DNA from: Salinimicrobium sp035607535
Lineage (GTDB): Bacteria > Bacteroidota > Bacteroidia > Flavobacteriales > Flavobacteriaceae
Reading direction: 5' to 3'
DNA length: 64,000 bases
Assembly: GCF_035607535.1 (NCBI RefSeq)
Contig: NZ_JAYDZX010000006.1
Location: forward strand, 62,001-126,000
Made by a program: the position numbers and the translations under genes. This document shows, piece by piece, positions 15,181 through 24,416 of this stretch (the stretch's first letter is position 1; each line of letters opens with the position of its first letter). The notes under the pieces are model-generated. The model worked only from the letters and a program-made list of their open reading frames with translations. It made no database searches and was not told where the DNA came from.

Positions 15181-18100
15181 TTACTTTAAAACCACTACCA
15201 GATCATCGGCATAGACCATATCTCCTTCCTTGAGCACGATCTTATCTACTTCACCGGCAGCGTTGGCTGTGATGGTAGTTTCCATTTTCATGGCTTCGAT
15301 CACGAACAATGGCTGATTCTTCTCCACCTTCTGACCCGGTTCCACCTGGATGTTGGACAAGGCTCCCTGTAAAGGTGCACCTATTTGTTTCTTATCGGTC
15401 TTATCCACTTTTTGATGCACTACTTTCTCTACCTTCACAGATTTGTCCTTCACATCCACAGCACGGGTCTGTCCATTTACTTTAAAGAAGATCTTCGCCA
15501 TCCCGTCTTCGTTGGTCTCCCCGACAGAAAGGAATTCGATCAACAAGGTTTTTCCCCGATCCAGTTCCACAATAATTTCTTCCCCAGGTTCCATTCCGTA
15601 GAAGAAATTCTTTGTTGGTACATTCATTACGCTGCCGTATTCTACATGGTGGTTGTAGAAATCGGTAAATACCTTGGGATAAAGTTTATATGAAAGAAAA
15701 TCTGTTATTTCCACCTCCCTTCCCATACCTTCGCCAAAAGTGGATTTGAATTCCTCAAACTCTTTTTCAAAGTCAATTGGTTCCAGATGAGCGTTTGGCC
15801 TTTCTGTATAAGGTTTTTCATCTTTGAGCACGATCTTCTGGATCTTTTCGGGAAAACCGCCGTGGGGCTGTCCCAAATCTCCTCTAAAGAAGCTCTTAAC
15901 CGACTGCGGGAACGAGATCTCATCTCCTTTCTCAAGCACATCTTTGATGGTGAGGTTATTACTAACCAGGTACTGCGCCATATCTCCCACTACTTTTGAG
16001 CTGGGAGTTACCTTTATAATGTCTCCAAAAAGTTCATTTACCTGGCTGTACATTTCGGTGATCTCATGAAATCTGTCGGCCAAACCAAGACTCTCTGCCT
16101 GTGGCTTGAGGTTGGAATATTGTCCTCCCGGGATTTCATGTTTATAAACTTCCCCGGAACCTGCTTTTAAGCCTGATTCAAACGGATAGTAATAACGCCG
16201 CACTGCCTCCCAATAATGAGAATATTCATTGAGCTTATCTGCATTTAAAGCTCTGCCGCGGTCATGGAACCTCAACATTTCGACAACAGAATTAAAGTTA
16301 GGCTGAGAGGTGAGCCCCGATAGGCCGCCGATAGCGACATCTATAACATCTACACCGGCCTCTACTGCTTTAAGATAAGTAGCAGCCTGTATAGAAGAAG
16401 TGTCATGAGTGTGCAGGTGAAGCGGAATATTGATCCTCGACTTCAACGCCGACACCAATTCATAGGCAGCGTCGGGTTTGAGAATTCCCGCCATGTCTTT
16501 AATTCCGATGATATGGGCACCGGCATTCTCAATATCTTTTCCCAGCTGTACATAGTAATCGAGATTATACTTGGATTCCTTCGGGTTCATAAGATCGCCG
16601 GTGTAACAAATGGTTCCTTCGGCTAAACCGTTAGTTCTTTTTCTCACATGTTCTATACAGGGAGCAATGGATTTCATCCAATTCAAACTGTCAAAAATCC
16701 TGAAAACATCTATTCCGTTCTCCCAGGCCTGTTCTACGAATTTCTCGATCAGGTTATCTGGATATGCAGTGTAACCAACTCCATTAGAGCCTCTCAATAA
16801 CATTTGCATCAGGACGTTGGGCATAGCAGCCCTAAGCCGTCTCAATCTTTCCCATGGATCTTCCTTAAGAAAACGCATACATACATCGAAGGTCGCACCG
16901 CCCCAAATTTCCATACTGAAGATCTCAGGATGGTTTCGCGCAAAACCTTCGGCTACCTTTTCCATGTCGTAGGTGCGCATGCGGGTAGCCAGCAGGCTTT
17001 GATGCGCATCCCGCATTGTGGTATCTGTATAATGCACCTTTCCTTCATGTAACAGCCAGCGGGAGAATTTTTCGGGACCATATTCCGTCAGGAGATCTTT
17101 GGTCCCTTTGGGATATCCATTGTCATTGAAGGATGGCACCACCGGTTTAATAAATTTTACCTTTTCCGGATTCTTCACATCTTCATTTCCATTGACGATC
17201 ACATCCCCCAGAAATTTCACCATTTTAGTGGCACGGTTTCGGGTCTTCTTGATTTGAAAAAGTTCAGGGTGTTCCTTGATAAAATTCACAGTCACGTCCC
17301 CCTTCCTGAAAGTAGGATGTGACAGAATATTATCGAGGAAGCCGATGTTCGTCATCACTCCCCTTATCCTGAATTCGGCCAAAGCTCTGCGCATTTTTCT
17401 GCAGGCGCCATCAAGTGTACGGCTGCTGGCAGAGACCTTTACGAGCATGGAATCGAAGAAAGGAGAAACTTTTACTCCCTGGTAGATACTTCCTGCGTCG
17501 AGACGAATCCCAAATCCTGAAGCACTTCTATAGGTTGTGATCGTTCCGTAATCTGGTTTGAAGTCATTGGTAGGATCCTCTGTAGTGATCCGGCATTGTA
17601 AGGCAAAGCCGTTGATCTTCATCGATTCCTGGCTTTCGATCTTGATTTGTTTATCGCTAAGTTTATAGCCTCCCGCTATGAAGATCTGGGCTTTTACAAG
17701 ATCAATATTGGTCACTATCTCGGTCACCGTGTGTTCCACCTGGATTCGCGGATTCACCTCGATGAAGAAAATTTCACCGCTCCTGTCCACCAGGAATTCT
17801 ACTGTACCTATATTGTTGTAATCCACTGCCTTACAAAGCCTGGTGGCGTAATCGTAAAGATTCTGCTTAACCTTTTCATCAAGCCCCATGGAAGGAGCGA
17901 ATTCTATTACCTTTTGATAGCGGCGTTGCACAGAGCAATCCCTTTCAAAAAGGTGTACCAGATTCCCATGATGATCCCCCACGATCTGGACCTCAATGTG
18001 TTTAGGATCTTCCACGAATTTTTCAAGAAAAACAGTATCGTCCCCAAAAGCATTTTTAGCCTCCCGCCGGGATTCGTTGAACCCGTTCTTAAGGTCATCT

Positions 18101-18627
18101 TCAGAACGAATTACCCGCATTCCACGACCTCCCCCACCAGATGCAGCTTTTAACATTACAGGGTATCCTATTCTTTCGGCCTCTTCCAGAGCCACTTCAA
18201 CTGTGGTAAGGTCTTTTTCATTACTCTGGATCACCGGAATATCGTTAGCCACCGCAACCTCCTTGGCTTTCACCTTGTCCCCCAGGGACTTGAGCACCGA
18301 AACCTTAGGACCAATAAAGATGATATCATTTTCCTCACATTGTTGAGCGAATTCGGCATTTTCAGAAAGAAATCCATAACCGGGATGGATGGCATCCACT
18401 CCATTTTCCCGGGCGACTTTAATTATCGCTTTAATGTCAAGATAAGGTTTAAGAGGATCTTTATCTGCACCTATCTGGTAGGATTCATCGGCTTTATAAC
18501 GGTGGAGGGAGTAGCGGTCCTCGTAAGTATAGATCCCGACGGTTCTCAATCCAATTTCGGTACAGGCTCTAAAGATCCTGATGGCAATTTCTCCCCTGTT
18601 CGCTACTAAAACCTTTTTAATTTTCAT
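15181..18627 (-). CDS. pyc: Pyruvate carboxylase
   Basis: A single-chain biotin enzyme of 1148 residues that carboxylates pyruvate to oxaloacetate, refilling the TCA cycle. Domains in order: biotin carboxylase with ATP-grasp (about 1-460; 'KKVLVANRGEIAIRIFRAC', 'GGGGRGMRVI'), carboxyltransferase (about 530-810; 'YTDTTMRDAHQSLLATRMR', metal site 'LHLHTHDTS'), an allosteric/tetramerisation linker, and a biotinyl carrier domain at the end with biotin-accepting Lys1114 in 'EAMKMETT'. The full length matches family members. Biotin attachment would be by the ligase encoded near 30.3-31.0 kb. A perfect copy of the dispersed palindrome lies 43 bases before the start. Confidence 0.97.
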   Translation of the reverse strand: MKIKKVLVANRGEIAIRIFRACTEIGLRTVGIYTYEDRYSLHRYKADESYQIGADKDPLKPYLDIKAIIKVARENGVDAIHPGYGFLSENAEFAQQCEENDIIFIGPKVSVLKSLGDKVKAKEVAVANDIPVIQSNEKDLTTVEVALEEAERIGYPVMLKAASGGGGRGMRVIRSEDDLKNGFNESRREAKNAFGDDTVFLEKFVEDPKHIEVQIVGDHHGNLVHLFERDCSVQRRYQKVIEFAPSMGLDEKVKQNLYDYATRLCKAVDYNNIGTVEFLVDRSGEIFFIEVNPRIQVEHTVTEIVTNIDLVKAQIFIAGGYKLSDKQIKIESQESMKINGFALQCRITTEDPTNDFKPDYGTITTYRSASGFGIRLDAGSIYQGVKVSPFFDSMLVKVSASSRTLDGACRKMRRALAEFRIRGVMTNIGFLDNILSHPTFRKGDVTVNFIKEHPELFQIKKTRNRATKMVKFLGDVIVNGNEDVKNPEKVKFIKPVVPSFNDNGYPKGTKDLLTEYGPEKFSRWLLHEGKVHYTDTTMRDAHQSLLATRMRTYDMEKVAEGFARNHPEIFSMEIWGGATFDVCMRFLKEDPWERLRRLRAAMPNVLMQMLLRGSNGVGYTAYPDNLIEKFVEQAWENGIDVFRIFDSLNWMKSIAPCIEHVRKRTNGLAEGTICYTGDLMNPKESKYNLDYYVQLGKDIENAGAHIIGIKDMAGILKPDAAYELVSALKSRINIPLHLHTHDTSSIQAATYLKAVEAGVDVIDVAIGGLSGLTSQPNFNSVVEMLRFHDRGRALNADKLNEYSHYWEAVRRYYYPFESGLKAGSGEVYKHEIPGGQYSNLKPQAESLGLADRFHEITEMYSQVNELFGDIIKVTPSSKVVGDMAQYLVSNNLTIKDVLEKGDEISFPQSVKSFFRGDLGQPHGGFPEKIQKIVLKDEKPYTERPNAHLEPIDFEKEFEEFKSTFGEGMGREVEITDFLSYKLYPKVFTDFYNHHVEYGSVMNVPTKNFFYGMEPGEEIIVELDRGKTLLIEFLSVGETNEDGMAKIFFKVNGQTRAVDVKDKSVKVEKVVHQKVDKTDKKQIGAPLQGALSNIQVEPGQKVEKNQPLFVIEAMKMETTITANAAGEVDKIVLKEGDMVYADDLVVVLK

Positions 18628-18670
18628 TTTCTGAAGTTGCTTTTGTTGGTTAATTCTGCAGCAGATGTCC

Positions 18671-18687
18671 CAAAAATGGCATTTTTG
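18671..18687. repeat. Dispersed palindrome, perfect copy upstream of pyc
   Basis: CAAAAATGGCATTTTTG is a perfect 8+1+8 palindrome flanked by TCC on the left and ACACC on the right, ending 43 bases before the pyc start codon. Each arm, read outward, is CATTTTTG, one base from the -7 box TAnnTTTG. No other promoter box was found for pyc, so this may be its operator or promoter; untested. Confidence 0.6.
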
Positions 18688-18718
18688 ACACCTTAGCTTT
18701 TTTCAGAAATTAAAAAGA

Positions 18719-18743
18719 AAAAAGCGGTGAGGCATCGCTTTTT
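18719..18743 (-). terminator. Terminator between the repeat array and pyc
   Basis: The stem AAAAAGCGGTG / CATCGCTTTTT (one G-U pair, loop AGG) has on the minus strand a T-rich tail TTTTTTCTTTTT. It would stop transcription coming through the repeat array from yaaA before it reaches pyc. Confidence 0.7.
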
Positions 18744-18765
18744 GAAATACTTTAACAATAAACTA

Positions 18766-19397
18766 CTGCTGAAGTAATTCGGGTAAAATTCCTCCCTTGG
18801 TTACTATTATTTGTTCCAGCCTTACAGGCTGGTATACCTCATTATTTATATTCCCGGGACGATGTCCCGGGCTAAATTGTTTCAGCCTTTCAGGCTGTCA
18901 TTCCCTGTCCTAAAATATTTCATTCTGAAGTGTAACTTTGAAAGTCTTAAACCGAGTAATACGAAGCTGACCAATAAACTCGGTCTTACATGCCAAAATT
19001 CCATATGAAATAGATTTCTACTTCTGAGGGCAAGGCAGAAGGCCTAAAAAATTCCAGCCCGGACCAACGCTCCTGGGTTATGATCTCATTGTTTTACAGC
19101 CTGTAAGGCTGGAACAGAAAAAAACTAAGAATAAAGTTGTCTCAGCCCTATAGACTCAATATTTCAATATTATTTTCCCAGGACGAAATACTGCTGAAGT
19201 AAATCAGGTAAAAACCACCATTAATTACTTTAAAGTTGTTCCAGCCTTACAGGCTGGTATATCCCATTATTCATATTCCCGGGACGATGTCCCGGGCTAA
19301 ATAGTCTCAGCCTTTCAGGCTGTCATTCCCTGTCCTAAAATGAATTATTTTGAGGTGCGAGGTTAAAAGCCTCAAACCCAATGCCTTTTTCAAGAAC
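18766..19397. repeat. First unit of ~630-bp tandem duplication in the REP-like array
   Basis: Contains forward module, linker, reverse module, then forward module with the CCCAGGACGAAATACTGCTG lead-in. Corresponding points recur about 630 bases later, and linker text (ATTCCATATGA, CAGCCCTATAGACTC) is also shared, so a block and not only the modules was duplicated. Confidence 0.7.
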
Positions 19398-20030
19398 ATG
19401 CTGAAGTAATTTAGGTAAATTCCTCCCTTGGTTACTATTAATTTGTTCCAGCCTTACAGGCTGGCATATCCCATTATTCATATTCCCAAGACGATGTCTT
19501 GGGCTAAATTGTCTCAGCCTTTCAGGCTGTCATTCCTTGTCAATCAACTAAGCGCAATTTAAAAGCAATCCGAAATTTTTAGACACAGCAATCCCGACTG
19601 GTTCAATGATCCAGGTCTTAAAGACAAATTCCATATGAGATGAATTTCAACTTCTAAGCCAAGGCTGAAGGCCTTAGAAATTTGAGCCCGGAGCAACGCT
19701 CCGGGGTTAATGATCCCCAGTGTTTTACAGCCTGTAAGGCTGGAACAGATAAAAACTGAGTAAAGTTGTCTCAGCCCTATAGACTCGTAATTTCAATAAC
19801 TATATTCCCAGGACGAAATACTGCTGAAGTAAATCAGGTAAAAACCACCATTAATTAATTTAAAGTTGTTCCAGCCCTACAGGCTGGTATACCTCATTTT
19901 CCATATTCCCGGGACGATGTCCCGGGTTTAATAATCTTAGCCTTTCAGGCTGTCATTCTCAATCGATCAACTAGTCGTAATTTTTGAGAGCAATTTTGAA
20001 AGCCTTAGACACAGCAATCGAGCAGATTGA
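19398..20030. repeat. Second unit of ~630-bp tandem duplication in the REP-like array
   Basis: Repeats the order and linkers of the first unit with scattered substitutions, including compensatory changes in the middle palindrome at 19486-19504 (CCCAAGACGATGTCTTGGG in place of CCCGGG...CCCGGG). A third, partial copy with one reverse module follows up to the yaaA stop codon. Confidence 0.7.
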
Positions 20031-20189
20031 ATAATCTCGGTCTGAAAAGGAAAGTCAATTTGAAGGAAAATCTATTTCTGAGGGCAAGGCTGCAGGCCTT
20101 GTAAATTTCAGCCCGGAGCATCGCTCCGGGTTTAATGATCCCCAGTGTTTTTCAGCCTGTAAGGCTGGAACAGATAAAAACCTGACGAA

Positions 20190-20951
20190 TTACCTGGTAA
20201 AAACAGGCTCGTTTTCATGAGTAGTTTCTTCGGCAGAAAAGCGATAGCCGTCATAATCAAAGGCTTTAATCTCCTCTAAGGTTTCCACCTGATTATCGAT
20301 GATATATCTTGCCATAGAACCCCGCGCTTTTTTAGCGAAAAAGCTGACAATCTTTCGTTTTCCGTTTTTGAAGTCTTTAAAGACAGGTGAAATCACCGGC
20401 ACCTTTAGTTTATTTGTATCAATAGCTTTAAAATATTCCTGACTGGCAAGGTTCAGGAAAAGCTCGTTTTCTTTTAGCTCATTATTGAGAAATGAAGTTA
20501 CCTTGTCCTGCCATAACTCGTAAAGATTCTTTCTTCGACCTATGCTTAGTGAAGTTCCCATTTCCAGGCGGTACGGCTGAATTAGATCCAGAGGCCTCAA
20601 AATTCCGTAGTAACCCGAAAGTATCCGCAGAGAATCCTGCATGAAATCGATCTTTTCGACAGGAATGGTATAAGCATCAAGGCCGGTATATACATCTCCT
20701 GCAAAAGCATAAACCGCCGGCCGGGAATTTTGTTTTGTATGTTCTTCAGAAAATTCCTGATATCGGGTGTGATTGAGATCGGCCAGTTTATCGCTGATAT
20801 CCATTAGCCTTGCTATCTCTTTTTTAGACATGCGTGCTAATTTCCGGTTCACTGTAGCGGTAGTTTCCAAAAAGGAAGGCTGTGTACCTCTTGTCGTAGG
20901 TAATTTGGAATTATAATCGAGAGTTTTTGCGGGGGATACTACTATTTTCAT
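20190..20951 (-). CDS. yaaA: Peroxide stress protein YaaA (DUF328/UPF0246)
   Basis: A 253-residue cytoplasmic protein of the YaaA family, which in E. coli lowers free intracellular iron and protects DNA under hydrogen peroxide. Family motifs: N-terminal 'MKIVVSPAKTLDY', 'RPAVYAFAGDVYTGLDAY' near residue 83, 'LRILSGYYGILRPLDLIQPYR' near 110 and the C-terminal 'KKARGSMARYIID'. The start was set at 'MKIVVSPAK'; the longer frame adds 18 atypical residues. The gene runs straight into the REP-like array, so its 3' untranslated region probably contains these palindromes. Confidence 0.92.
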   Translation of the reverse strand: MKIVVSPAKTLDYNSKLPTTRGTQPSFLETTATVNRKLARMSKKEIARLMDISDKLADLNHTRYQEFSEEHTKQNSRPAVYAFAGDVYTGLDAYTIPVEKIDFMQDSLRILSGYYGILRPLDLIQPYRLEMGTSLSIGRRKNLYELWQDKVTSFLNNELKENELFLNLASQEYFKAIDTNKLKVPVISPVFKDFKNGKRKIVSFFAKKARGSMARYIIDNQVETLEEIKAFDYDGYRFSAEETTHENEPVFTR

Positions 20952-21055
20952 GGAATTTTCTTGGAAATTTTTCTGATACTCCCCAAAAATATCAAATCCC
21001 GACAAGATTTCCTGCCGGGATCATTTATTAGTGCCAATAGGCTTATCAAAAAAGC

Positions 21056-22111
21056 TTATTCGTCAATGAATTCCTTCTGGTTTTTAGCGTAATTCCTCCA
21101 TCTCTCGATACAGTCCTGCATATCCTGGGGGATTGGCGAATCGAAACTCAGCCATTCTCCCGTTTCGGGATGTTTAAATCCTAATGTCTTAGCGTGCAGG
21201 GCCTGTCTCGGCAGCACCTTAAAGCAGTTTTCCACAAACTGCCTGTATTTTGTGAAGGTAGTACCCTTGAGGATCTTATCCCCACCGTAGCGTTCGTCAT
21301 TGAAAAGCGTATGACCAATGTGCTTCATGTGCACTCTAATCTGGTGGGTACGACCTGTTTCCAAACGGCAGGAAACAAGGGTGACATATCCCAGGCGTTC
21401 AAGAACTTTGAAATGAGTTACAGCCGGTTTTCCCTTTTCCTCGTCTTCTCCCATGTACACGGTATTCTGTAACCTGTTTTTTGGGTGACGACCAATGTTC
21501 CCCTCTATAGTACCTTCGTCTTCTTCTACATTACCCCAAACCAATGCCACATACTCCCGCTCACTGCTCTTGTCAAAGAACTGCTTCGCAAGTTTTGTCA
21601 TAGCCCTTTCAGTTTTTGCAATTACTAAAAGTCCGCTTGTGTCTTTATCGATCCTGTGAACCAGGCCGGGACGTTCATCGCTGTTCTTAGGCAGATTCTC
21701 AAAGTGGTAGACCAAAGCATTGATCAGAGTTCCGCTGTAATTCCCATGACCGGGATGCACCACCATTCCCGCAGGCTTGTTGACTATCAACACCGAATCA
21801 TCTTCGTAAATGATATCTAACGGAATATTTTCGGGGGTAAGCAGAAATTCATAAAGTGGATGTTCAAAAAGCACCTGCACCACATCTCCCGGCTTAACCT
21901 TGTAATTGGATTTTACCGGAACTTCGTTCACATGAATATTTCCTTCTTTGGCGGCTGTCTGTATCTTGTTACGGGTCGCTTTCTCAATGTAATTCATGAG
22001 AAATTTATCCACCCGCAGTGGCTGCTGTCCTTTATCGGCTACAAACCGGTGATGTTCATACAGCTCATCATCATTATCTTCGGGCTCGGGGCTGTTATTT
22101 TCAGAAATCAT
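21056..22111 (-). CDS. rluD: RluA/RluD-family pseudouridine synthase
   Basis: Isomerises specific uridines to pseudouridine, most likely in 23S rRNA. In 351 residues: an acidic N-terminal tail, an S4 RNA-binding domain (about 33-85, 'LRVDKFLMNYI'), and a catalytic domain with the nucleophile Asp155 in 'HRIDKDTSGLLV', plus 'GRTHQIRVHMKHIGH' near residue 255. S4 plus catalytic domain fits RluD; RluC is the main alternative, and RluA lacks S4. The start overlaps the upstream PASTA gene by 11 bases, so they form an operon. Confidence 0.9.
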   Translation of the reverse strand: MISENNSPEPEDNDDELYEHHRFVADKGQQPLRVDKFLMNYIEKATRNKIQTAAKEGNIHVNEVPVKSNYKVKPGDVVQVLFEHPLYEFLLTPENIPLDIIYEDDSVLIVNKPAGMVVHPGHGNYSGTLINALVYHFENLPKNSDERPGLVHRIDKDTSGLLVIAKTERAMTKLAKQFFDKSSEREYVALVWGNVEEDEGTIEGNIGRHPKNRLQNTVYMGEDEEKGKPAVTHFKVLERLGYVTLVSCRLETGRTHQIRVHMKHIGHTLFNDERYGGDKILKGTTFTKYRQFVENCFKVLPRQALHAKTLGFKHPETGEWLSFDSPIPQDMQDCIERWRNYAKNQKEFIDE

Positions 22112-22742
22112 ACTCTTCCTCTTCCAGATCGTTCAAAATTTGTTCTTCGGCGGTAGCTTCTGCTTCCTCCTCTTCTTCCATTCCATATCTTCCGGAGCCA
22201 TCTCCGAGAACAAGATCGATCTTAGAAGTCTTCATCAGCTTCATTCCGGGTTCTAACAGCTCCCCTTTATGTCGCATCTCAAGTACTACATCCTTAGCCA
22301 CATCGGGTTTATAACTGATTGTTCCAATTTCAAAGCCAAGGGACCGCAAGGTTGGCTCTACCTGTCTGCGGGTTCTGCGGATGAGGTTCTCGGGAATTTC
22401 CACTTTAGTAAATCCTGAAGGGTTCAGCGTAAGATAGATCTTCCTGTTCTCCTTAACCTGTTTCCCCGGAAGCGGCACCTGGTCGATCACTGAATATGGC
22501 GGATAATCTGGATTGTAATTCGCCGAATCCAGAATCTCCCTGCGAAGATCAAGCTCATTAAGTTGCTCATCGACTTTATCTAAAGATAAGCGGGCGAGAT
22601 TAGGCACTGTGATCCTTTGATCCTGATTGGTAGAAAAATCCAGCCATGTAAGAATAATAAAAGCGATCAAAACGAGCGCAACAACAGCCAAAACCAACTG
22701 AAGTAGAAAGGTTTTGCTAAAGAGAAATCGAAAAAAACTCAT
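22101..22742 (-). CDS. PASTA domain-containing membrane protein
   Basis: A 213-residue protein with a cytoplasmic basic N-terminus, one transmembrane helix (about 13-34) and an outside region of about three PASTA domains (starts near 'ITVPNLARLSLDKVDEQL', 'VEIPENLIRRTRRQVEPTL' and the shorter segment before). An acidic Glu-rich tail ends it. PASTA modules bind peptidoglycan fragments in kinases and PBPs; here there is no kinase or transpeptidase domain. The gene is divergent from ddl (D-Ala-D-Ala ligase), which fits a cell-wall link, and overlaps rluD. Exact function is unknown. Confidence 0.82.
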   Translation of the reverse strand: MSFFRFLFSKTFLLQLVLAVVALVLIAFIILTWLDFSTNQDQRITVPNLARLSLDKVDEQLNELDLRREILDSANYNPDYPPYSVIDQVPLPGKQVKENRKIYLTLNPSGFTKVEIPENLIRRTRRQVEPTLRSLGFEIGTISYKPDVAKDVVLEMRHKGELLEPGMKLMKTSKIDLVLGDGSGRYGMEEEEEAEATAEEQILNDLEEEEYDF

Positions 22743-22758
22743 AGTTTAAATTAAAAAA

Positions 22759-22766
22759 CAAAGATA
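22759..22766 (-). promoter_or_regulatory. -7 promoter box (TATCTTTG) for the PASTA-rluD operon
   Basis: On the minus strand TATCTTTG fits TAnnTTTG and ends 16 bases before the PASTA gene start. It faces the ddl promoter in the 102-base divergent gap. Confidence 0.62.
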
Positions 22767-22806
22767 TAAAAACAGGTGGTCTTGCAGACATTCATTTAAT
22801 AGTCGC

Positions 22807-22814
22807 TACTTTTG
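22807..22814 (+). promoter_or_regulatory. -7 promoter box (TACTTTTG) for ddl
   Basis: TACTTTTG fits TAnnTTTG, with a possible -33 TTG at 22782-22784. The box ends 30 bases before the ddl ATG. Confidence 0.6.
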
Positions 22815-22844
22815 TTAACGTAAAAAACCGGGCCATATTTAATT

Positions 22845-23822
22845 ATGAAAAAAAATGTAGCCATAGCCATGGGCGGCTTCTCCAGTGAATACCGCATTTC
22901 GATCAACAGCGGGAATGTGGTTTATAAAAATCTTGACCGCAGCAAATATAACCCATACAGGGTTCACATCCTGCAAAAAGAGTGGTTCGTTATAGGTGAG
23001 AATGACATGCCTTACCCCATTAACCGGAGTAACTTTACTGTAACCATAAACGGACAGCTCATAACATTTGATTGCGTTTTTAATACCATTCACGGTACGC
23101 CGGGAGAAAATGGCCTGCTACAGGCTTACCTTGAGCTACTGGATATCCCGCAAACTTCCTGCAATTTTTACCAATCGGCTTTGACTTTTAATAAAAGAGA
23201 CCTTATAAGTGTCCTGAAGCCGTACGGAGTCAAAACTGCTGTAAATTACTTTGTCGATAGGAATGATGACATCGATCCAGATGACATTATCAAAAAAGTT
23301 GGATTACCCTGTTTTGTCAAAGCTAACAAGGCAGGAAGCAGTTTTGGGATCACCAAAGTAAAAACCCGCGAAGGTATAATTCCGGCCACCAGACACGCCT
23401 TTAAGGAGGATGATGAAATCATCATTGAATCTTTCCTTGATGGGACCGAAGTTTCTGTCGGTGTGATCATGTATAAAGGAGAAGTGCTGGCTTTACCTGT
23501 TACCGAGATAGTTTCCGAAAATGAGTTTTTTGACTACGAAGCCAAATACCTTGGGAAATCCCAGGAGATCACGCCTGCAAGAATTTCTGAAGAACAGACA
23601 AAAGAGGTGCAGGGAATAGCTAAGCTTATCTACAGAAAGCTGAAGATGAAAGGTTTTTCCCGTTCAGAGTTCATATTTCACAACGGCGAGCCGCACTTTA
23701 TCGAAATGAATACTAATCCCGGATTGAGCGAAGCGAGTATCCTGCCTCAACAGGCACAGGCTGCCGGCATCTCTCTTGAAGAATTGTTTGGAAGCGCGAT
23801 AGAGGCTGCCCTTGCACACTAG
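22845..23822 (+). CDS. ddl: D-alanine--D-alanine ligase
   Basis: An ATP-grasp ligase (325 residues) that joins two D-alanines for the peptidoglycan stem peptide. Visible features are the N-terminal 'VAIAMGGFSSEYRISINSG', the 'NTIHGTPGENGLLQAYLELL' segment of the active site, the ATP-grasp lysine region 'LPCFVKANKAGSSFGITKV' and the metal-binding end 'FIEMNTNPGLSEASILPQQA'. The substrate motif and length fit Ddl type B. It is followed 37 bases later by coaD, and faces the PASTA gene. Confidence 0.95.
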   Translation: MKKNVAIAMGGFSSEYRISINSGNVVYKNLDRSKYNPYRVHILQKEWFVIGENDMPYPINRSNFTVTINGQLITFDCVFNTIHGTPGENGLLQAYLELLDIPQTSCNFYQSALTFNKRDLISVLKPYGVKTAVNYFVDRNDDIDPDDIIKKVGLPCFVKANKAGSSFGITKVKTREGIIPATRHAFKEDDEIIIESFLDGTEVSVGVIMYKGEVLALPVTEIVSENEFFDYEAKYLGKSQEITPARISEEQTKEVQGIAKLIYRKLKMKGFSRSEFIFHNGEPHFIEMNTNPGLSEASILPQQAQAAGISLEELFGSAIEAALAH

Positions 23823-23826
23823 TTGT

Positions 23827-23844
23827 CAAAAATGCCTATTTTAG
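23827..23844. repeat. Dispersed palindrome, imperfect copy between ddl and coaD
   Basis: CAAAAATGCCTATTTTAG has the full left arm and a damaged right arm. It lies 15 bases before the coaD start codon and 4 bases after the ddl stop. Confidence 0.4.
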
Positions 23845-23859
23845 AACAAATTTTCTGCA

Positions 23860-24312
23860 ATGAAGAAAGCTGTTTTCCCCGGTTCCTTTGATCCTATCAC
23901 TTTGGGACATGTGGATATCATTACCCGCGGCCTGCCACTGTTTGATGAGATCATTCTTGCCATTGGTGTCAATTCTGACAAGAAATACATGTTCTCCCTG
24001 GACGACCGCGTGAGATTCCTAAAGGAAACCTTCAAAGATGAACCCAAGATCAAAGTGGAAACCTATGAAGGCATGACAGTAGACTTTTGCAAACGACAAA
24101 ATGCCGGCTTCATCTTACGCGGACTTCGTAATGGAATTGATCTCGAGTTTGAAAAAACTATTGGGCAAACGAACTTCAAATTATCGGGAGTAGAAACTGT
24201 CTTCTTTATTACTTCCTCCGGAAAAAGCCATATTTCCTCGACTGTTGTTCGGGATGTAATTCGCAATGGTGGAGATTACCACTTCATGGTACCCGATGTA
24301 GTTAGGAAGTAG
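23860..24312 (+). CDS. coaD: Pantetheine-phosphate adenylyltransferase
   Basis: The penultimate enzyme of coenzyme A synthesis: 4'-phosphopantetheine plus ATP gives dephospho-CoA. It has 150 residues, the usual size. The nucleotidyltransferase signature 'PGSFDPITLGHVDI' is at the N-terminus and 'ISSTVVRDVI' (the ISSS-R loop) near residue 127. The gene may be read with ddl, though the gap contains a palindrome copy. Confidence 0.96.
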   Translation: MKKAVFPGSFDPITLGHVDIITRGLPLFDEIILAIGVNSDKKYMFSLDDRVRFLKETFKDEPKIKVETYEGMTVDFCKRQNAGFILRGLRNGIDLEFEKTIGQTNFKLSGVETVFFITSSGKSHISSTVVRDVIRNGGDYHFMVPDVVRK

Positions 24313-24351
24313 TTATTTGTTAATGGTTAATTGGAGATTAGTGAATCAAGG

Positions 24352-24415
24352 ATAGGTTAGTTGAGGAGTCAAGAATCAAGAGGCAAGAATCAGGACCTAG
24401 TGCAAGGGCTTCAAA
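24352..24415. repeat. Low-complexity intergenic repeat (TCAAGAATCAAG type)
   Basis: Degenerate short repeats such as AGTCAAGAATCAAGAGGCAA fill the gap between the convergent coaD and TonB-receptor genes. The same text in reverse complement occurs at 15141-15172. No terminator was seen. Confidence 0.45.
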
Positions 24416-24416
24416 T

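Larger units (their letters stand above)
18766..20181. repeat. REP-like array of tri-palindromic modules, no genes
   Basis: The 1.4 kb between yaaA and pyc holds no credible gene. It is built from seven modules of about 100-145 bp. Four forward modules (18766-18910, 19191-19335, 19398-19540, 19821-19960) each contain CAGCC-TTACA-GGCTG or a close variant, then CCCGGGACGATGTCCCGGG (variants at 19486-19504), then CAGCC/TAGCC-TTTC-AGGCTG. Three modules (19021-19120, 19651-19755, 20072-20181) are in the other orientation: AAGGC..GGCCTT, CCCGGAGCAACGCTCCGGGG (variants) and CAGCCTGTAAGGCTGGAACA, the reverse complement of the forward start. Alternating palindromes of this kind resemble REP/BIME elements mobilised by RAYT transposases; none is encoded here. 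Confidence 0.85.

Noticed and set aside
18811..19008. 65-residue open frame in the REP-like array
   Set aside because: It is a translation of the palindromic modules themselves. Such frames recur wherever the repeat occurs and are a known source of false genes.
18766..20181. CRISPR array
   Set aside because: Repeats alternate in orientation, are long and diverged, and have no uniform spacers or cas genes; they are REP-like.
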